Notes: generated by a model not told the origin, from the letters alone. A stretch of DNA of 50,609 nucleotides from an uncultured Clostridia bacterium (GCA_934747805.1 CAKVHC010000008.1:1-50609), one strand, 5' to 3'. Counted from the first letter of the stretch, positions 24,892-32,671 are shown. Translations and numbers: made by a program.

Positions 24892-25428
24892 ATGGAAGAA
24901 TTGGAACTAATATTGCCAACTAAAGAATTCAAGGCTCAAATTGAGAAATACAAACAAGACATGTTGAATGCAAATTCTGGCATGGATGGTTGTGGCACTC
25001 TGAGAAATGATGACTTTGAAACATGGCTAGCAAAATGCAACGATTGGAGACGAGGTAAAAACTTGCCAGAGGGCTTTGTTTCTTCGACACAATATATTTG
25101 CGTGAGAAAGTCCGATAAAAAACTGATTGGAATGCTTCAAATAAGACATAAACTGAACGATTTTTTGTTAAATTTTGGTGGACATATTGGCTACAGCATT
25201 GCTGTTGATGAAAGAAAAAAAGGTTATGGAAAGAGATTGCTCGCTTTGGGGCTGGAGAAGTGTAAAGAGCTCGGAATTGAAAAAGTGTTGGTGACCTGTA
25301 AAGACACAAATGTAGCGTCGAGAAAGTGTATTTTGGCTAACGGCGGTCAGTATGAAGATACTAGAACAATTAAACAAGAAAACATAAACTTGGAAAGATA
25401 CTGGATTGATAATACACTCGAAAAATAG
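24892..25428 (+). CDS. GNAT-family N-acetyltransferase (YiiD/MarR-linked type)
   Basis: A 178-aa acetyltransferase. The CoA site reads YSIAVDERKKGYGKRLLALGL, and the C-terminal CKDTNVASRKCILANGG block is typical of GNAT proteins that act on small molecules. The N-terminal half has the LEL..P..E start seen in this group. AGGAG precedes ATG 24892. It is the last gene of the cluster that began at 22459. Confidence 0.88.
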   Translation: MEELELILPTKEFKAQIEKYKQDMLNANSGMDGCGTLRNDDFETWLAKCNDWRRGKNLPEGFVSSTQYICVRKSDKKLIGMLQIRHKLNDFLLNFGGHIGYSIAVDERKKGYGKRLLALGLEKCKELGIEKVLVTCKDTNVASRKCILANGGQYEDTRTIKQENINLERYWIDNTLEK

Positions 25429-25503
25429 GCGAGAATGCATTACTTGCTAGACAACTGTGTTTGTAATCTAGTAAAAAGAATTTAAACTATTTTAAAATAC
25501 ATA

Positions 25504-25532
25504 TTGAAAATGTAAGAAATATGTGTTATATT
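25504..25532 (+). promoter_or_regulatory. Promoter of the 93-aa hypothetical gene
   Basis: TTGAAA (25504-25509), 17-base spacer, TATATT (25527-25532), followed by GGGGAGG at about 25542-25548. It supports an independent transcript. Confidence 0.6.
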
Positions 25533-25555
25533 AAATTTAATAGGGGAGGAAAATT

Positions 25556-25837
25556 ATGCGTAATGAGAAAGCATCACGTAGAGAAATAATTGCATATACA
25601 AAATCTGTTTTGAAGGACAATGCTGATATAATAAACAAAGAATACAGCATTGTAATTCCAAAAAATATTATGAATATGGATAACGGAAATTTTTCGGTTT
25701 TTGTAGAGCACTTACTAACTATGATGACAAAAGAAGGCTGGGTTGCTCCAGAAATTGGAATCGTCGTTACACAATTAGAAGCATGCAATAGAATTTATCG
25801 TGATTACAATCGTAATTGGAAAAATTACATAAGATAA
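25556..25837 (+). CDS. Hypothetical protein
   Basis: A 93-aa soluble protein, not recognised. It starts with a basic helix (RNEKASRREIIAYTKSVLK) and ends with an aromatic-rich basic segment (CNRIYRDYNRNWKNY). It has a good promoter, a strong ribosome site and a clean terminator, which together support a real gene. It stands alone between the acetyltransferase cluster and two convergent genes. Confidence 0.6.
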   Translation: MRNEKASRREIIAYTKSVLKDNADIINKEYSIVIPKNIMNMDNGNFSVFVEHLLTMMTKEGWVAPEIGIVVTQLEACNRIYRDYNRNWKNYIR

Positions 25838-25847
25838 TTTAATTTGT

Positions 25848-25879
25848 AAAAAAAGACTTTTAATCAAAAGTCTTTTTTT
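25848..25879. terminator. Bidirectional terminator
   Basis: AAAAAAAGACTTTT (25848-25861), AATC loop, AAAAGTCTTTTTTT (25866-25879). Perfect arms; it ends the 93-aa gene and the convergent zinc-ribbon gene. Confidence 0.9.
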
Positions 25880-25893
25880 GTTGTTTACAAAGT

Positions 25894-26112
25894 TTAATAC
25901 AAAGCTTTTTTATTAGTATATGGCGAGGTAGTTTCTTCACCAACAGTACCATTATCATTTTTGTAATATTTTTCGCACTTATTACAATATAAAGTTTTGC
26001 CACTAGGCATTAGAAACGAAAGTGGTTCGTTACAATTAGGACATTTTAGTAAATTTCTCTTTTTTGTTGCATTTCTTTCTGTCTTTTTTTGATTATTATT
26101 TAATTTATTCAT
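25894..26112 (-). CDS. Small zinc-ribbon protein
   Basis: A 72-aa protein with one zinc ribbon: CPNC near residues 24-27 and CNKC near 43-46, on a basic N-terminus. No catalytic part is present, so it may bind nucleic acid or a protein partner. AGGAG lies before its start. It follows the unknown 142-aa gene on the same strand with only 17 bases between, so both likely share a transcript. Confidence 0.65.
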   Translation of the reverse strand: MNKLNNNQKKTERNATKKRNLLKCPNCNEPLSFLMPSGKTLYCNKCEKYYKNDNGTVGEETTSPYTNKKALY

Positions 26113-26129
26113 AATTATATCTCCTATAT

Positions 26130-26558
26130 TTAGCCATCTATAGAGACGTAAGATAGTTCTAGTCCATATAACTCAATAGTAATTGTATGTTCATCTAATT
26201 TATTATCCAAATAAATCAACTCCCCATTATTAACCTTGCTGACATAAATAGTTGGTTCTCCTATTTTCTCAACAATTTCATCTTTTGTGTAGGTTTTAAC
26301 ATACCATTCATCTTTTTTAAATTTTTCCAACAAATGATTTATTACTTTATCTTTGTTTTTAAAATAGTATTCTACTATATCATCAGCATAATTAATAAGT
26401 TCTTCTTTGGCTTCTTTAGCTGTAATGACAACTTTTAAACCCTTATGCTTATATTCAAATCCGTTTTTTGTTTTATGAATAGAATCATCATATAGTTTTT
26501 TTAATTTACTTTCACTTTTGCTAGACTTTATTGTTTGTTTACTACTATTATTTTTCAT
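26130..26558 (-). CDS. Hypothetical protein
   Basis: A 142-aa Lys-rich soluble protein, not recognised. After a Ser/Lys-rich start it has a beta stretch (FEYKHKGLKVVITAKEA), a helix (ELINYADDIVEYYF) and a C-terminal beta part ending YVSIDG. GGGAGGG lies before ATG 26558, and a promoter follows the usual pattern upstream. It is first of a two-gene minus-strand unit with the zinc-ribbon gene. Confidence 0.6.
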   Translation of the reverse strand: MKNNSSKQTIKSSKSESKLKKLYDDSIHKTKNGFEYKHKGLKVVITAKEAKEELINYADDIVEYYFKNKDKVINHLLEKFKKDEWYVKTYTKDEIVEKIGEPTIYVSKVNNGELIYLDNKLDEHTITIELYGLELSYVSIDG

Positions 26559-26587
26559 TTTCTTTCCCTCCCGTCCTAAATAGTATT

Positions 26588-26616
26588 TTTATAATTATTT
26601 TTGTCATTTTTAGCAA
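26588..26616 (-). promoter_or_regulatory. Promoter of the two-gene minus-strand unit
   Basis: Read on the minus strand: TTGCTA (26616-26611), 17-base spacer, TATAAA (26593-26588). Confidence 0.5.
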
Positions 26617-26701
26617 ATCGTATTATTCTTTTTTTATAAATAACCTCATTTTTATTCAATCATATCAATAAGGGGATTCTGAATTTACTTACTTTTTGTC
26701 T

Positions 26702-26918
26702 TATATTTCTGGTGACAGCGAATGCTGGCGGGGACCCGAATACAAGGTGAAAGTCCTGCTACGAGGGTTTAAACTTTACTGGTGCGGATAACAGGACTTG
26801 TCTATGCGACGCAAGTCGTATATTTCGGGTGACAGCGAATGCTGGCGGGGTCCCGAATACAATGTGAAAGTCCTGATACGAAAGGTTATATTTTAACTGG
26901 TGCGGATAACAGGACTTG
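26702..26918. repeat. Tandem duplication of tRNA-Leu 3' end and its downstream flank
   Basis: Two diverged copies of about 100 bases (26702-26800 and 26819-26918) stand 117-118 bases apart. Each has GGTGACAGCGAATGCTGGCG near its left edge and ends with TGCGGATAACAGGACTTG, the complement of the tRNA-Leu 3' end. Only the right copy joins an intact tRNA. The 18 bases between (26801-26818) are unrelated. A short hairpin (CAGC-GAAT-GCTG) is inside each copy. This explains most of the 339-base gap between the 142-aa gene and the tRNA; I see no gene in it. Confidence 0.8.
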
Positions 26919-26983
26919 AACCTGCATGGGATTGCTCCCACTAGTACCTGAAACTAGCGCGTCTGCCATTTCGCCATATCCGC
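26898..26983 (-). tRNA. tRNA-Leu (anticodon CAG), CCA encoded
   Basis: Cloverleaf on the minus strand: acceptor arms GCGGATA and TATCCGC, discriminator A, CCA encoded at 26900-26898. The anticodon arm is CTAGT/ACTAG around TTCAGGT, giving CAG; a long variable arm (GGGAGCAATCCC) and the GGTTCAAGTCC T-arm mark it as tRNA-Leu. The sequence is a class II tRNA of 86 bases with the CCA. Confidence 0.93.
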
Positions 26984-26993
26984 ATACAGGTAT

Positions 26994-27022
26994 AATATAA
27001 CTCACTCCGCATGCTTTGTCAA
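26994..27022 (-). promoter_or_regulatory. Promoter of tRNA-Leu
   Basis: Read on the minus strand: TTGACA (27022-27017), 17-base spacer, TATATT (26999-26994). It lies 10 bases before the tRNA. Confidence 0.75.
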
Positions 27023-27094
27023 ATAATTTTGCTTTGGCAAGCGTTGATTTGCATCAAATTTTGCCGAAAAAGTAATTTTGACCTTGTAAAATCG

Positions 27095-27142
27095 TTGACA
27101 AGGCAGTGTTTTTGTATATAATAACTATAGAACAAATGTTCG
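27095..27142 (+). promoter_or_regulatory. dinB promoter with LexA (DinR) box
   Basis: TTGACA (27095-27100), 16-base spacer, TATAAT (27117-27122). Directly after it, AGAACAAATGTTCG (27129-27142) matches the Gram-positive SOS box CGAACNNNNGTTCG at all but its first base. LexA bound there would cover the start site, so dinB should be induced by DNA damage. Confidence 0.85.
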
Positions 27143-27152
27143 ACAATAAAAA

Positions 27153-28361
27153 ATGAAAACCATATTGCATTGTGATTTGAACAATTTTTTTGCATCGGTT
27201 GAATGCGTCATGCACCCTGAGTATGTTGGCAAGCCTGTTGCTGTGGCAGGTAATCCGGAGGAGAGAAAGGGTGTTGTTTTGGCGAAGAACTATCTAGCGA
27301 AAGGCATGGGTGTGACCACTGGCATGACGATTGCAGAAGCACAAGCCAAATGTCCGGACATCATCGTCACACGAGTGCATTTTGATTTATACAACTACTA
27401 TAGCGAGCGAGTGCGAGAGATTTATCTCAGATACACCAATTTAGTTGAGCCGTTTTCCATTGACGAGTGTTGGCTTGACGTCACCGAAAGCCTGAAAATA
27501 TTCGGCTCTGGTGAGAAAATTGCCGACCGCATCCGTGCCGAAGTTAAGGAAGAAACTGGCTTGACAATTTCGGTGGGCGTGTCATTTTCAAAGACGCTTG
27601 CCAAACTCGGCAGTGATATGAAGAAACCGGACGCTACCACCGTTCTAACGCCAGAGAATTACAAATCCAAGATTTATTCTTTGCCGGTGGGCGATGTCGT
27701 TGGCATTGGACGTAAAATACGTGACAAAATGAACAAACTCGGCATATTTACACTAGGCGATTTGGCGAAATATGACGACCGAGTGCTTAAAAGGTATTTC
27801 GGCAAGGTGGGCACCGACCTTTTTGATGTGGTGAACGGGTGGGAGAACACTCCTGTCCTTGATTATGACAGATTCCCGCCACCCAAAAGCGTGGGTAATA
27901 GCACCACCTTTTATCGTGACATCGTTCGTGACAACGAAGTTCGAGCAGGTTTTGGCGTGCTAGCCGAAAGTGTGGCTAGCCGAATGCATGCACAGAAGAT
28001 TTTTGGTGCGAACCTATTGCACGTCACAGTCAAGGATTCCGACCTGCATTTCTGGGGCAAGACTATAAGGTTGAATGAGCCGACCGCCGACAGCACCAAG
28101 ATTGCCAACACTGCAATGGAGGTGTACAAGACATATTACAAGGGCATTCCTAGCATACGCCTTTTGGGCATTTCGATGAGCGATTTTGAAAAAGACAGCC
28201 ACCAGATAGGCATGTCCGAACTGCTCAGTCGCACCAGCGTGGACGACACCATCGACCGCTTGCGTGCCAAGTACGGCACCGAAGTGATTGCCAAGGCCAA
28301 CAACTATGTAGATAAACGCCTTGTGCAGTCGCTGGGCAAGGTTTCGCCAAAGAAGAAATAG
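27153..28361 (+). CDS. dinB: DNA polymerase IV (Y-family, error-prone)
   Basis: Translesion polymerase of 402 aa. Catalytic acids are Asp8 (DLNNFFASVE) and Asp104-Glu105 (SIDECWLDV). The palm, fingers, thumb (VGIGRKIRDKMNKLGI) and little-finger domains are complete. The clamp-binding peptide QLSLF of typical Pol IV is replaced at the matching place by QIGMS. No Shine-Dalgarno is visible; the leader would be about 23 bases long. It is SOS-controlled by the box at 27129 and stands alone. Confidence 0.95.
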   Translation: MKTILHCDLNNFFASVECVMHPEYVGKPVAVAGNPEERKGVVLAKNYLAKGMGVTTGMTIAEAQAKCPDIIVTRVHFDLYNYYSERVREIYLRYTNLVEPFSIDECWLDVTESLKIFGSGEKIADRIRAEVKEETGLTISVGVSFSKTLAKLGSDMKKPDATTVLTPENYKSKIYSLPVGDVVGIGRKIRDKMNKLGIFTLGDLAKYDDRVLKRYFGKVGTDLFDVVNGWENTPVLDYDRFPPPKSVGNSTTFYRDIVRDNEVRAGFGVLAESVASRMHAQKIFGANLLHVTVKDSDLHFWGKTIRLNEPTADSTKIANTAMEVYKTYYKGIPSIRLLGISMSDFEKDSHQIGMSELLSRTSVDDTIDRLRAKYGTEVIAKANNYVDKRLVQSLGKVSPKKK

Positions 28362-28368
28362 AAAACAT

Positions 28369-28398
28369 TTGACAATTTTGCCCTAGATATATTAAAAT
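28369..28398 (+). promoter_or_regulatory. Promoter of the MacB-like ABC gene
   Basis: TTGACA (28369-28374), 18-base spacer, TAAAAT (28393-28398), before a GTGGAGG ribosome site. Confidence 0.65.
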
Positions 28399-28417
28399 CT
28401 AATCTCGTGGAGGTAAT

Positions 28418-30913
28418 ATGATTTCCATTAAAAATATAGTCAAAGATTACCAAGCGGGCGACAACGTCGTTCACGCACTCAAAGACATAAATATTAATTT
28501 CCGCAAGAGCGAGTTTGTGTCCATTCTAGGACCAAGTGGCTGTGGCAAGACTACCTTGCTCAACATCATCGGCGGACTGGACAAATACACGTCAGGCGAC
28601 ATCGTGGTCAACGGACGCTCGACCAAAGAGTTCAAAGACAAAGATTGGGACGCCTATCGTAGCCAATACATAGGCTTTGTTTTCCAGTCATACAACCTTA
28701 TTCCACACTTAAACGTGCTTGAAAATGTGGAATTGGCTCTCACAATAGCTGGCGTGAGTCAGAAAGAACGTCGTCAAAAAGCCACTCATGCTTTAGAAAG
28801 GGTGGGGCTCAAAGAACAGCTCAAAAAACGCCCTAATCAGCTGTCCGGCGGACAAATGCAGCGTGTTGCCATTGCCCGTGCCATTGTCAACGAACCACAG
28901 GTTATTTTGGCAGATGAGCCAACCGGTGCACTCGATAGTGAAACCAGCATTCAAGTGATGGACATTTTGAAAGAGATAAGCAAAACCTGTCTTGTCATAA
29001 TGGTCACACATAACGACGCTCTCGCAGACAAATATTCAACTAGAATTATAAAGTTGTTGGATGGCAAACTAATTAATGATAGCAAGCCTTACACTCCAAC
29101 CGACACAGAAGCCAAGACGGACAACAAGAAAATAAAGAGTTCAATGAGTATATTCACAGCCTTTAGTTTGTCGTTCAAGAACCTGTGGAGCAAGAAACTC
29201 AAAACCTTTATAACAGCATTTGCAGGGAGCATTGGGATAATCGGCATAGCGCTAGTTTTATCGGTCAGCACAGGGCTAAACCACTACATTACATCGATGC
29301 AGCAAGAAACGCTCAGTTCGTATCCGATCAGCGTGTCAATGGTGTCAATCAACTACGATGCGTTTTCCAGCGTTATGACTGGCGGGACGATGCAAGAGCG
29401 TCAAGACTATCCAGATGACTATAAGTTGAACATATATTCAACATCAAACATTATTCTCACAATGGGTTTGGGCAAGTTCAATTACATCGGCAAAGAGTTC
29501 ACCGACTATGTTAACGACTATTGTGAAAAGGAAATGGGCAAGGAAAACGGAGCAGTCAGCCTAATCAAATACGACTACGCCACCGACCTAAAGCTTGTCA
29601 CCAAAGTGGGCGACAACATTGTCAAACCTAAAACAAAGACAATTCTCAGCAGTATGTCAGGCAGTTCAGACAGCTTATTCTCTGTGGGCATTGCCAACAA
29701 GGACATAATTCTCGAAAACTATGACGTTTTGGGCAACGGCCATTATCCAGAGAACAAAAACGAACTTGCGCTCGTCGTCAACAAATATAACAGCATGAGC
29801 GAGCAAGACTTTGTGGACATGGGACTAGGTAGCAAAGCCACAATGGGCGAGACATACGAACCAATCGACCTTAACACAATCGTTGGACAGAAAACCTATC
29901 AACTAATCTATAATGATGACTATTATCTCGAGGACACCGAAGGCAATTTTAGTGAGCAGACCGATTTGACAGCACTGTACAATGCATCAAACACAACTGA
30001 GCAGACACTCACAATCAGTTGCGTACTCCGTCAGAAACAAGACTCGAAAATGACAATCCTAAACGAAGGCATTATGTATTTGCCAGAGTTGGCGGAAAGC
30101 TATAAAATCAACTGTCAAGCGTCAAATGTTGTGGCAAAGACCACTGACACACTCAAAATACCGTTCTCTGTCAATGTCAGCGAACTCAATCAATATTTGA
30201 ATGCAGGGGATATGTATACCTTTGAGGCAGGCACACCAATCGCTACCGTAAAACAATATGTTCTGGAAAATTTCAAAATGACCCTCACAGACGAACAGGT
30301 GCGTGACCTGGTGCTGCAATCAGTGGGTGCAAGCGACGTGCCAACCGGCTTACACATTTATCCGAGCAGTTTCGACGGCAAAAAAGACATAATTAAAATG
30401 ATAGACCGTTGGAATGACAGCCCAGCCGGTCAAAACATGAAAATAACCATAACCGACTCGACCGAATTTTTGACCAAGACGCTTGGTCAACTCATCGACA
30501 TCGTTTCATATGTGCTCGTCGCATTCAGTGCCATTTCACTTGTGGTTAGTTCAATAATGATTGGCATAATCACTTACACCAGTGTAATAGAACGCACCAA
30601 AGAAATTGGCGTTTTGCGTAGTGTGGGTGCAAGGAAGAAAGATATCTCACGTGTATTCAACTGTGAAACATTTATTGTCGGCATATCTGCAGGCATACTT
30701 GGCGTGCTGATTGCGTGGATTCTCACTTTCCCAATCAGTGCAATTATCAAAAAAGTTGCTGGCGGAACAATCACCACATCAATGGCTATTCTCACTTGGC
30801 AAGCAAGCCTTGTGCTTGTGGCAATCAGCACATTACTCACACTTATAGCTGGCTTAATTCCAGCCCGCATTGCCGCCAAGAAAGACCCAGTCAAAGCTCT
30901 TCGCACAGAATAA
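28418..30913 (+). CDS. MacB/LolD-type ABC transporter, ATPase fused to FtsX-like permease
   Basis: One 831-aa polypeptide. The N-terminal ATPase has Walker A GPSGCGKTT from Gly38, signature LSGGQMQR from Leu142 and ILADEP after it. Linker residues 225-260 lead to a membrane helix near 262-286, an outer domain of about 400 residues, then three helices in the last 140 residues, as in FtsX/MacB permeases. Such proteins drive mechanical work at the cell surface or export peptides and antibiotics. The substrate is unknown. It has its own promoter and terminator, so it is a single-gene unit. Confidence 0.9.
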   Translation: MISIKNIVKDYQAGDNVVHALKDININFRKSEFVSILGPSGCGKTTLLNIIGGLDKYTSGDIVVNGRSTKEFKDKDWDAYRSQYIGFVFQSYNLIPHLNVLENVELALTIAGVSQKERRQKATHALERVGLKEQLKKRPNQLSGGQMQRVAIARAIVNEPQVILADEPTGALDSETSIQVMDILKEISKTCLVIMVTHNDALADKYSTRIIKLLDGKLINDSKPYTPTDTEAKTDNKKIKSSMSIFTAFSLSFKNLWSKKLKTFITAFAGSIGIIGIALVLSVSTGLNHYITSMQQETLSSYPISVSMVSINYDAFSSVMTGGTMQERQDYPDDYKLNIYSTSNIILTMGLGKFNYIGKEFTDYVNDYCEKEMGKENGAVSLIKYDYATDLKLVTKVGDNIVKPKTKTILSSMSGSSDSLFSVGIANKDIILENYDVLGNGHYPENKNELALVVNKYNSMSEQDFVDMGLGSKATMGETYEPIDLNTIVGQKTYQLIYNDDYYLEDTEGNFSEQTDLTALYNASNTTEQTLTISCVLRQKQDSKMTILNEGIMYLPELAESYKINCQASNVVAKTTDTLKIPFSVNVSELNQYLNAGDMYTFEAGTPIATVKQYVLENFKMTLTDEQVRDLVLQSVGASDVPTGLHIYPSSFDGKKDIIKMIDRWNDSPAGQNMKITITDSTEFLTKTLGQLIDIVSYVLVAFSAISLVVSSIMIGIITYTSVIERTKEIGVLRSVGARKKDISRVFNCETFIVGISAGILGVLIAWILTFPISAIIKKVAGGTITTSMAILTWQASLVLVAISTLLTLIAGLIPARIAAKKDPVKALRTE

Positions 30914-30932
30914 AATGTAAATTATATATCAC

Positions 30933-30966
30933 AAAAAACACCTTAAATTTTTGAGGTGTTTTTTTA
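30933..30966 (+). terminator. Rho-independent terminator
   Basis: AAAAAACACCTTAA (30933-30946), short loop, TTGAGGTGTTTTTT (30951-30965), one G-T pair, T-run. Ends the MacB-like gene. Confidence 0.85.
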
Positions 30967-30980
30967 AATATTACAATATT

Positions 30981-31051
30981 ATTTAGAAATTTATCTAAAT
31001 AAGTGTGCAAAATCTATTGACAAACATATAATTTAGTGATAGTATTTAGAT
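30981..31051 (+). promoter_or_regulatory. sdpR-sdpI promoter with ATTTAG repeat operators
   Basis: TTGACA (31017-31022), 17-base spacer, TAGTAT (31040-31045). Upstream is an inverted repeat with arms ATTTAGA and TCTAAAT (30981-31000). Further ATTTAG copies lie at 31031 and 31045 across the -10 box. The arms fit binding by an ArsR-type dimer, probably SdpR itself. Confidence 0.65.
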
Positions 31052-31075
31052 GAAAATCGAAATAAGGAGGGCATT

Positions 31076-31351
31076 ATGAAACAAATTTGGTCAGCATTGG
31101 CAGATGCAACTAGGCGAGAGATAATAGATTTACTCAAAGAGCGAGATATGACTGCAGGAGAGATAGTGGCGAAATTTGATCTAACCAATGCCACAATCAG
31201 TCATCATTTGGCAATATTAAAAGACGCTGGGCTGGTCACCACGACCAAGCAGGCACAGACAATCACATATTCGCTAAATATGACGGTGTTTCAGCAGTTT
31301 ATAGGTAGTTTGGCAAAATGGTTTAGTAAAGGAGATAAAGATGAAAAATAA
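31076..31351 (+). CDS. sdpR: ArsR-type autorepressor SdpR
   Basis: A 91-aa winged-helix repressor. The HTH is AGEIVAKFDLTNATISHHLAIL (about 22-43), the wing TTTKQAQTITYSLN, the end a helix with FIGSLAKWFSKG. It lacks the metal-binding cysteines of ArsR/SmtB, as in SdpR. In Bacillus subtilis SdpI sequesters SdpR at the membrane when SdpC toxin is present. AAGGAGG precedes ATG 31076, and sdpI overlaps its 3' end by 11 bases. Confidence 0.88.
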   Translation: MKQIWSALADATRREIIDLLKERDMTAGEIVAKFDLTNATISHHLAILKDAGLVTTTKQAQTITYSLNMTVFQQFIGSLAKWFSKGDKDEK

Positions 31352-32006
31352 ATATCAATATATTATTCTTTCTGCCACAATTCTAAACTTTGTGGCGATG
31401 TTGGTGGCATTTATAGTACTGCCAAATTCTGTTCCAGTACATTTCAACCTAAAAGGCGAAGTAGATAGAATGGGGAGCCCTTGGCTAATGTTAGTCTTGG
31501 CAATTATACCTGTTTTGGTTGCACTGGGTTTTCTTATTGAAGCCATTGTGCGTGGTGAAAATTATAAGAATCGTAAAGTTTTAAATATAATAATGACGTG
31601 TATAACAACACTCTTTATATATATCTCATGGATAATGTTTGGTATTAGTGCATGCGGAGTAGGTCTTGGCGAAAAAGTACACTTTCCGTTCGAGATAGCA
31701 ATCTGTGTGCCACTCGGCATTTTGTTTATGGTTATGGGCAATTACATGCCAGTGACTAAACGCAATTCCACTTTGGGTATCAAGACAAGAGCGACTTTGT
31801 CTAGCGAAAATGTTTGGAATAAAACTCACAGATTTGCGGGACCCGTTCAAGTGGTGTGCGGTTTGGCAATTATAATCAGCGCAATTATATCAACATTTGT
31901 CATCAATTGGCTCGTGTTCGTAGTTCTAGGCGTAAGCGTCCTAATGAGCGCAGTTGTGCCAATGGTTTACGCACGAATTTTGTACAACAAGGAGCAGAAA
32001 CAATGA
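31341..32006 (+). CDS. sdpI: SdpI-family immunity/signalling membrane protein
   Basis: A 221-aa protein with about six membrane helices. The first part (LPNSVPVHFNLKGEVDRMGSP) is the DUF1648 region of SdpI, and the later GNYMPVTKRNSTLGIKTRATL segment is the SdpI signature. SdpI protects against the SdpC killing peptide and holds SdpR at the membrane. sdpABC are absent from the window, so the pair may give immunity to a neighbour's toxin or sense something else. It is coupled to sdpR and overlaps the SDR gene by four bases. Confidence 0.88.
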   Translation: MKNKYQYIILSATILNFVAMLVAFIVLPNSVPVHFNLKGEVDRMGSPWLMLVLAIIPVLVALGFLIEAIVRGENYKNRKVLNIIMTCITTLFIYISWIMFGISACGVGLGEKVHFPFEIAICVPLGILFMVMGNYMPVTKRNSTLGIKTRATLSSENVWNKTHRFAGPVQVVCGLAIIISAIISTFVINWLVFVVLGVSVLMSAVVPMVYARILYNKEQKQ

Positions 32007-32671
32007 AAACTATTCTAATCACAGGTTCATCACGTGGCATAGGCGAGGCAATTGCACGTGTATTTGCAAAGAACGGTTGGAACATTGTATTAAATTTCAA
32101 TAAAAGTGAGCAAAAGGCCACCGCACTCGCCAAAGAACTAGGCAAGCTCACCAATGTGTTGTGTGTCAAGGCAGATGTAGGGAACAATGACGAGCTGGAA
32201 TACCTTTATCGATTGGCGATAGAGAAATTTGGCAAGATTGATGCGGTAGTCAATAATGCAGGCGTTACAATTGAAAAAATGCTGGTGGATATGACATACG
32301 ACGAAATTAAGACAGTGGTGGACACCAACCTTGTGGGCACAATCAACTCGTGTAGGCTGGCATTGAGCCAATTTGACGGCGTAGGAGCAATCGTTAATAT
32401 TTCTTCCTGTCAGGGCGAAATAGGAGCATCGTGTGAGTCTGTCTATGCCAGCACGAAAGCAGGCATAAGTTGCTTAAGTCGCTCGCTAATAGACGAATAC
32501 GCCGACACCCATGTCCGAATAATCGATCTGCCACTCGGTTGGGTGGATACAGATATGACCGCACATTACACACAAGCGGAAAAACAAGAGTTTTTGAACG
32601 CAAACCCACAATTCAAGGCTCAAACAAAAGAAGAAGTGGCACAATCCGTTTTCGACTTAATCACAAAATAG
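32003..32671 (+). CDS. Short-chain dehydrogenase/reductase (FabG-like)
   Basis: A 222-aa NAD(P)-dependent SDR. The Rossmann motif is TGSSRGIG (about 7-14), then VNNAG near 86-90, the catalytic Ser in VNISSCQG and YASTK with Tyr and Lys. ATG 32003 is chosen because AAGGAG precedes it and it overlaps the sdpI stop (ATGA). FabG is normally with fatty-acid genes, which are not here, so this may act on another ketone or aldehyde. Why it is coupled to sdpRI is unclear. Confidence 0.88.
   Translation: MKTILITGSSRGIGEAIARVFAKNGWNIVLNFNKSEQKATALAKELGKLTNVLCVKADVGNNDELEYLYRLAIEKFGKIDAVVNNAGVTIEKMLVDMTYDEIKTVVDTNLVGTINSCRLALSQFDGVGAIVNISSCQGEIGASCESVYASTKAGISCLSRSLIDEYADTHVRIIDLPLGWVDTDMTAHYTQAEKQEFLNANPQFKAQTKEEVAQSVFDLITK

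Noticed and set aside
26702..26918. CRISPR-like repeat
   Set aside because: There are only two diverged 100-base copies, and the 18-base spacer is too short; the match is to the tRNA 3' end. No cas genes are present.
26759..26941. Minus-strand ORF of 60 codons across the repeat and the tRNA
   Set aside because: It overlaps the tRNA-Leu and the duplicated flank; the frame is a by-product of RNA-coding sequence.
26779..26983. attL/attR pair of an integrated element
   Set aside because: The two tRNA-end copies are only about 118 bases apart with no integrase or cargo between them. Tandem duplication explains them better, though an excised element cannot be excluded.
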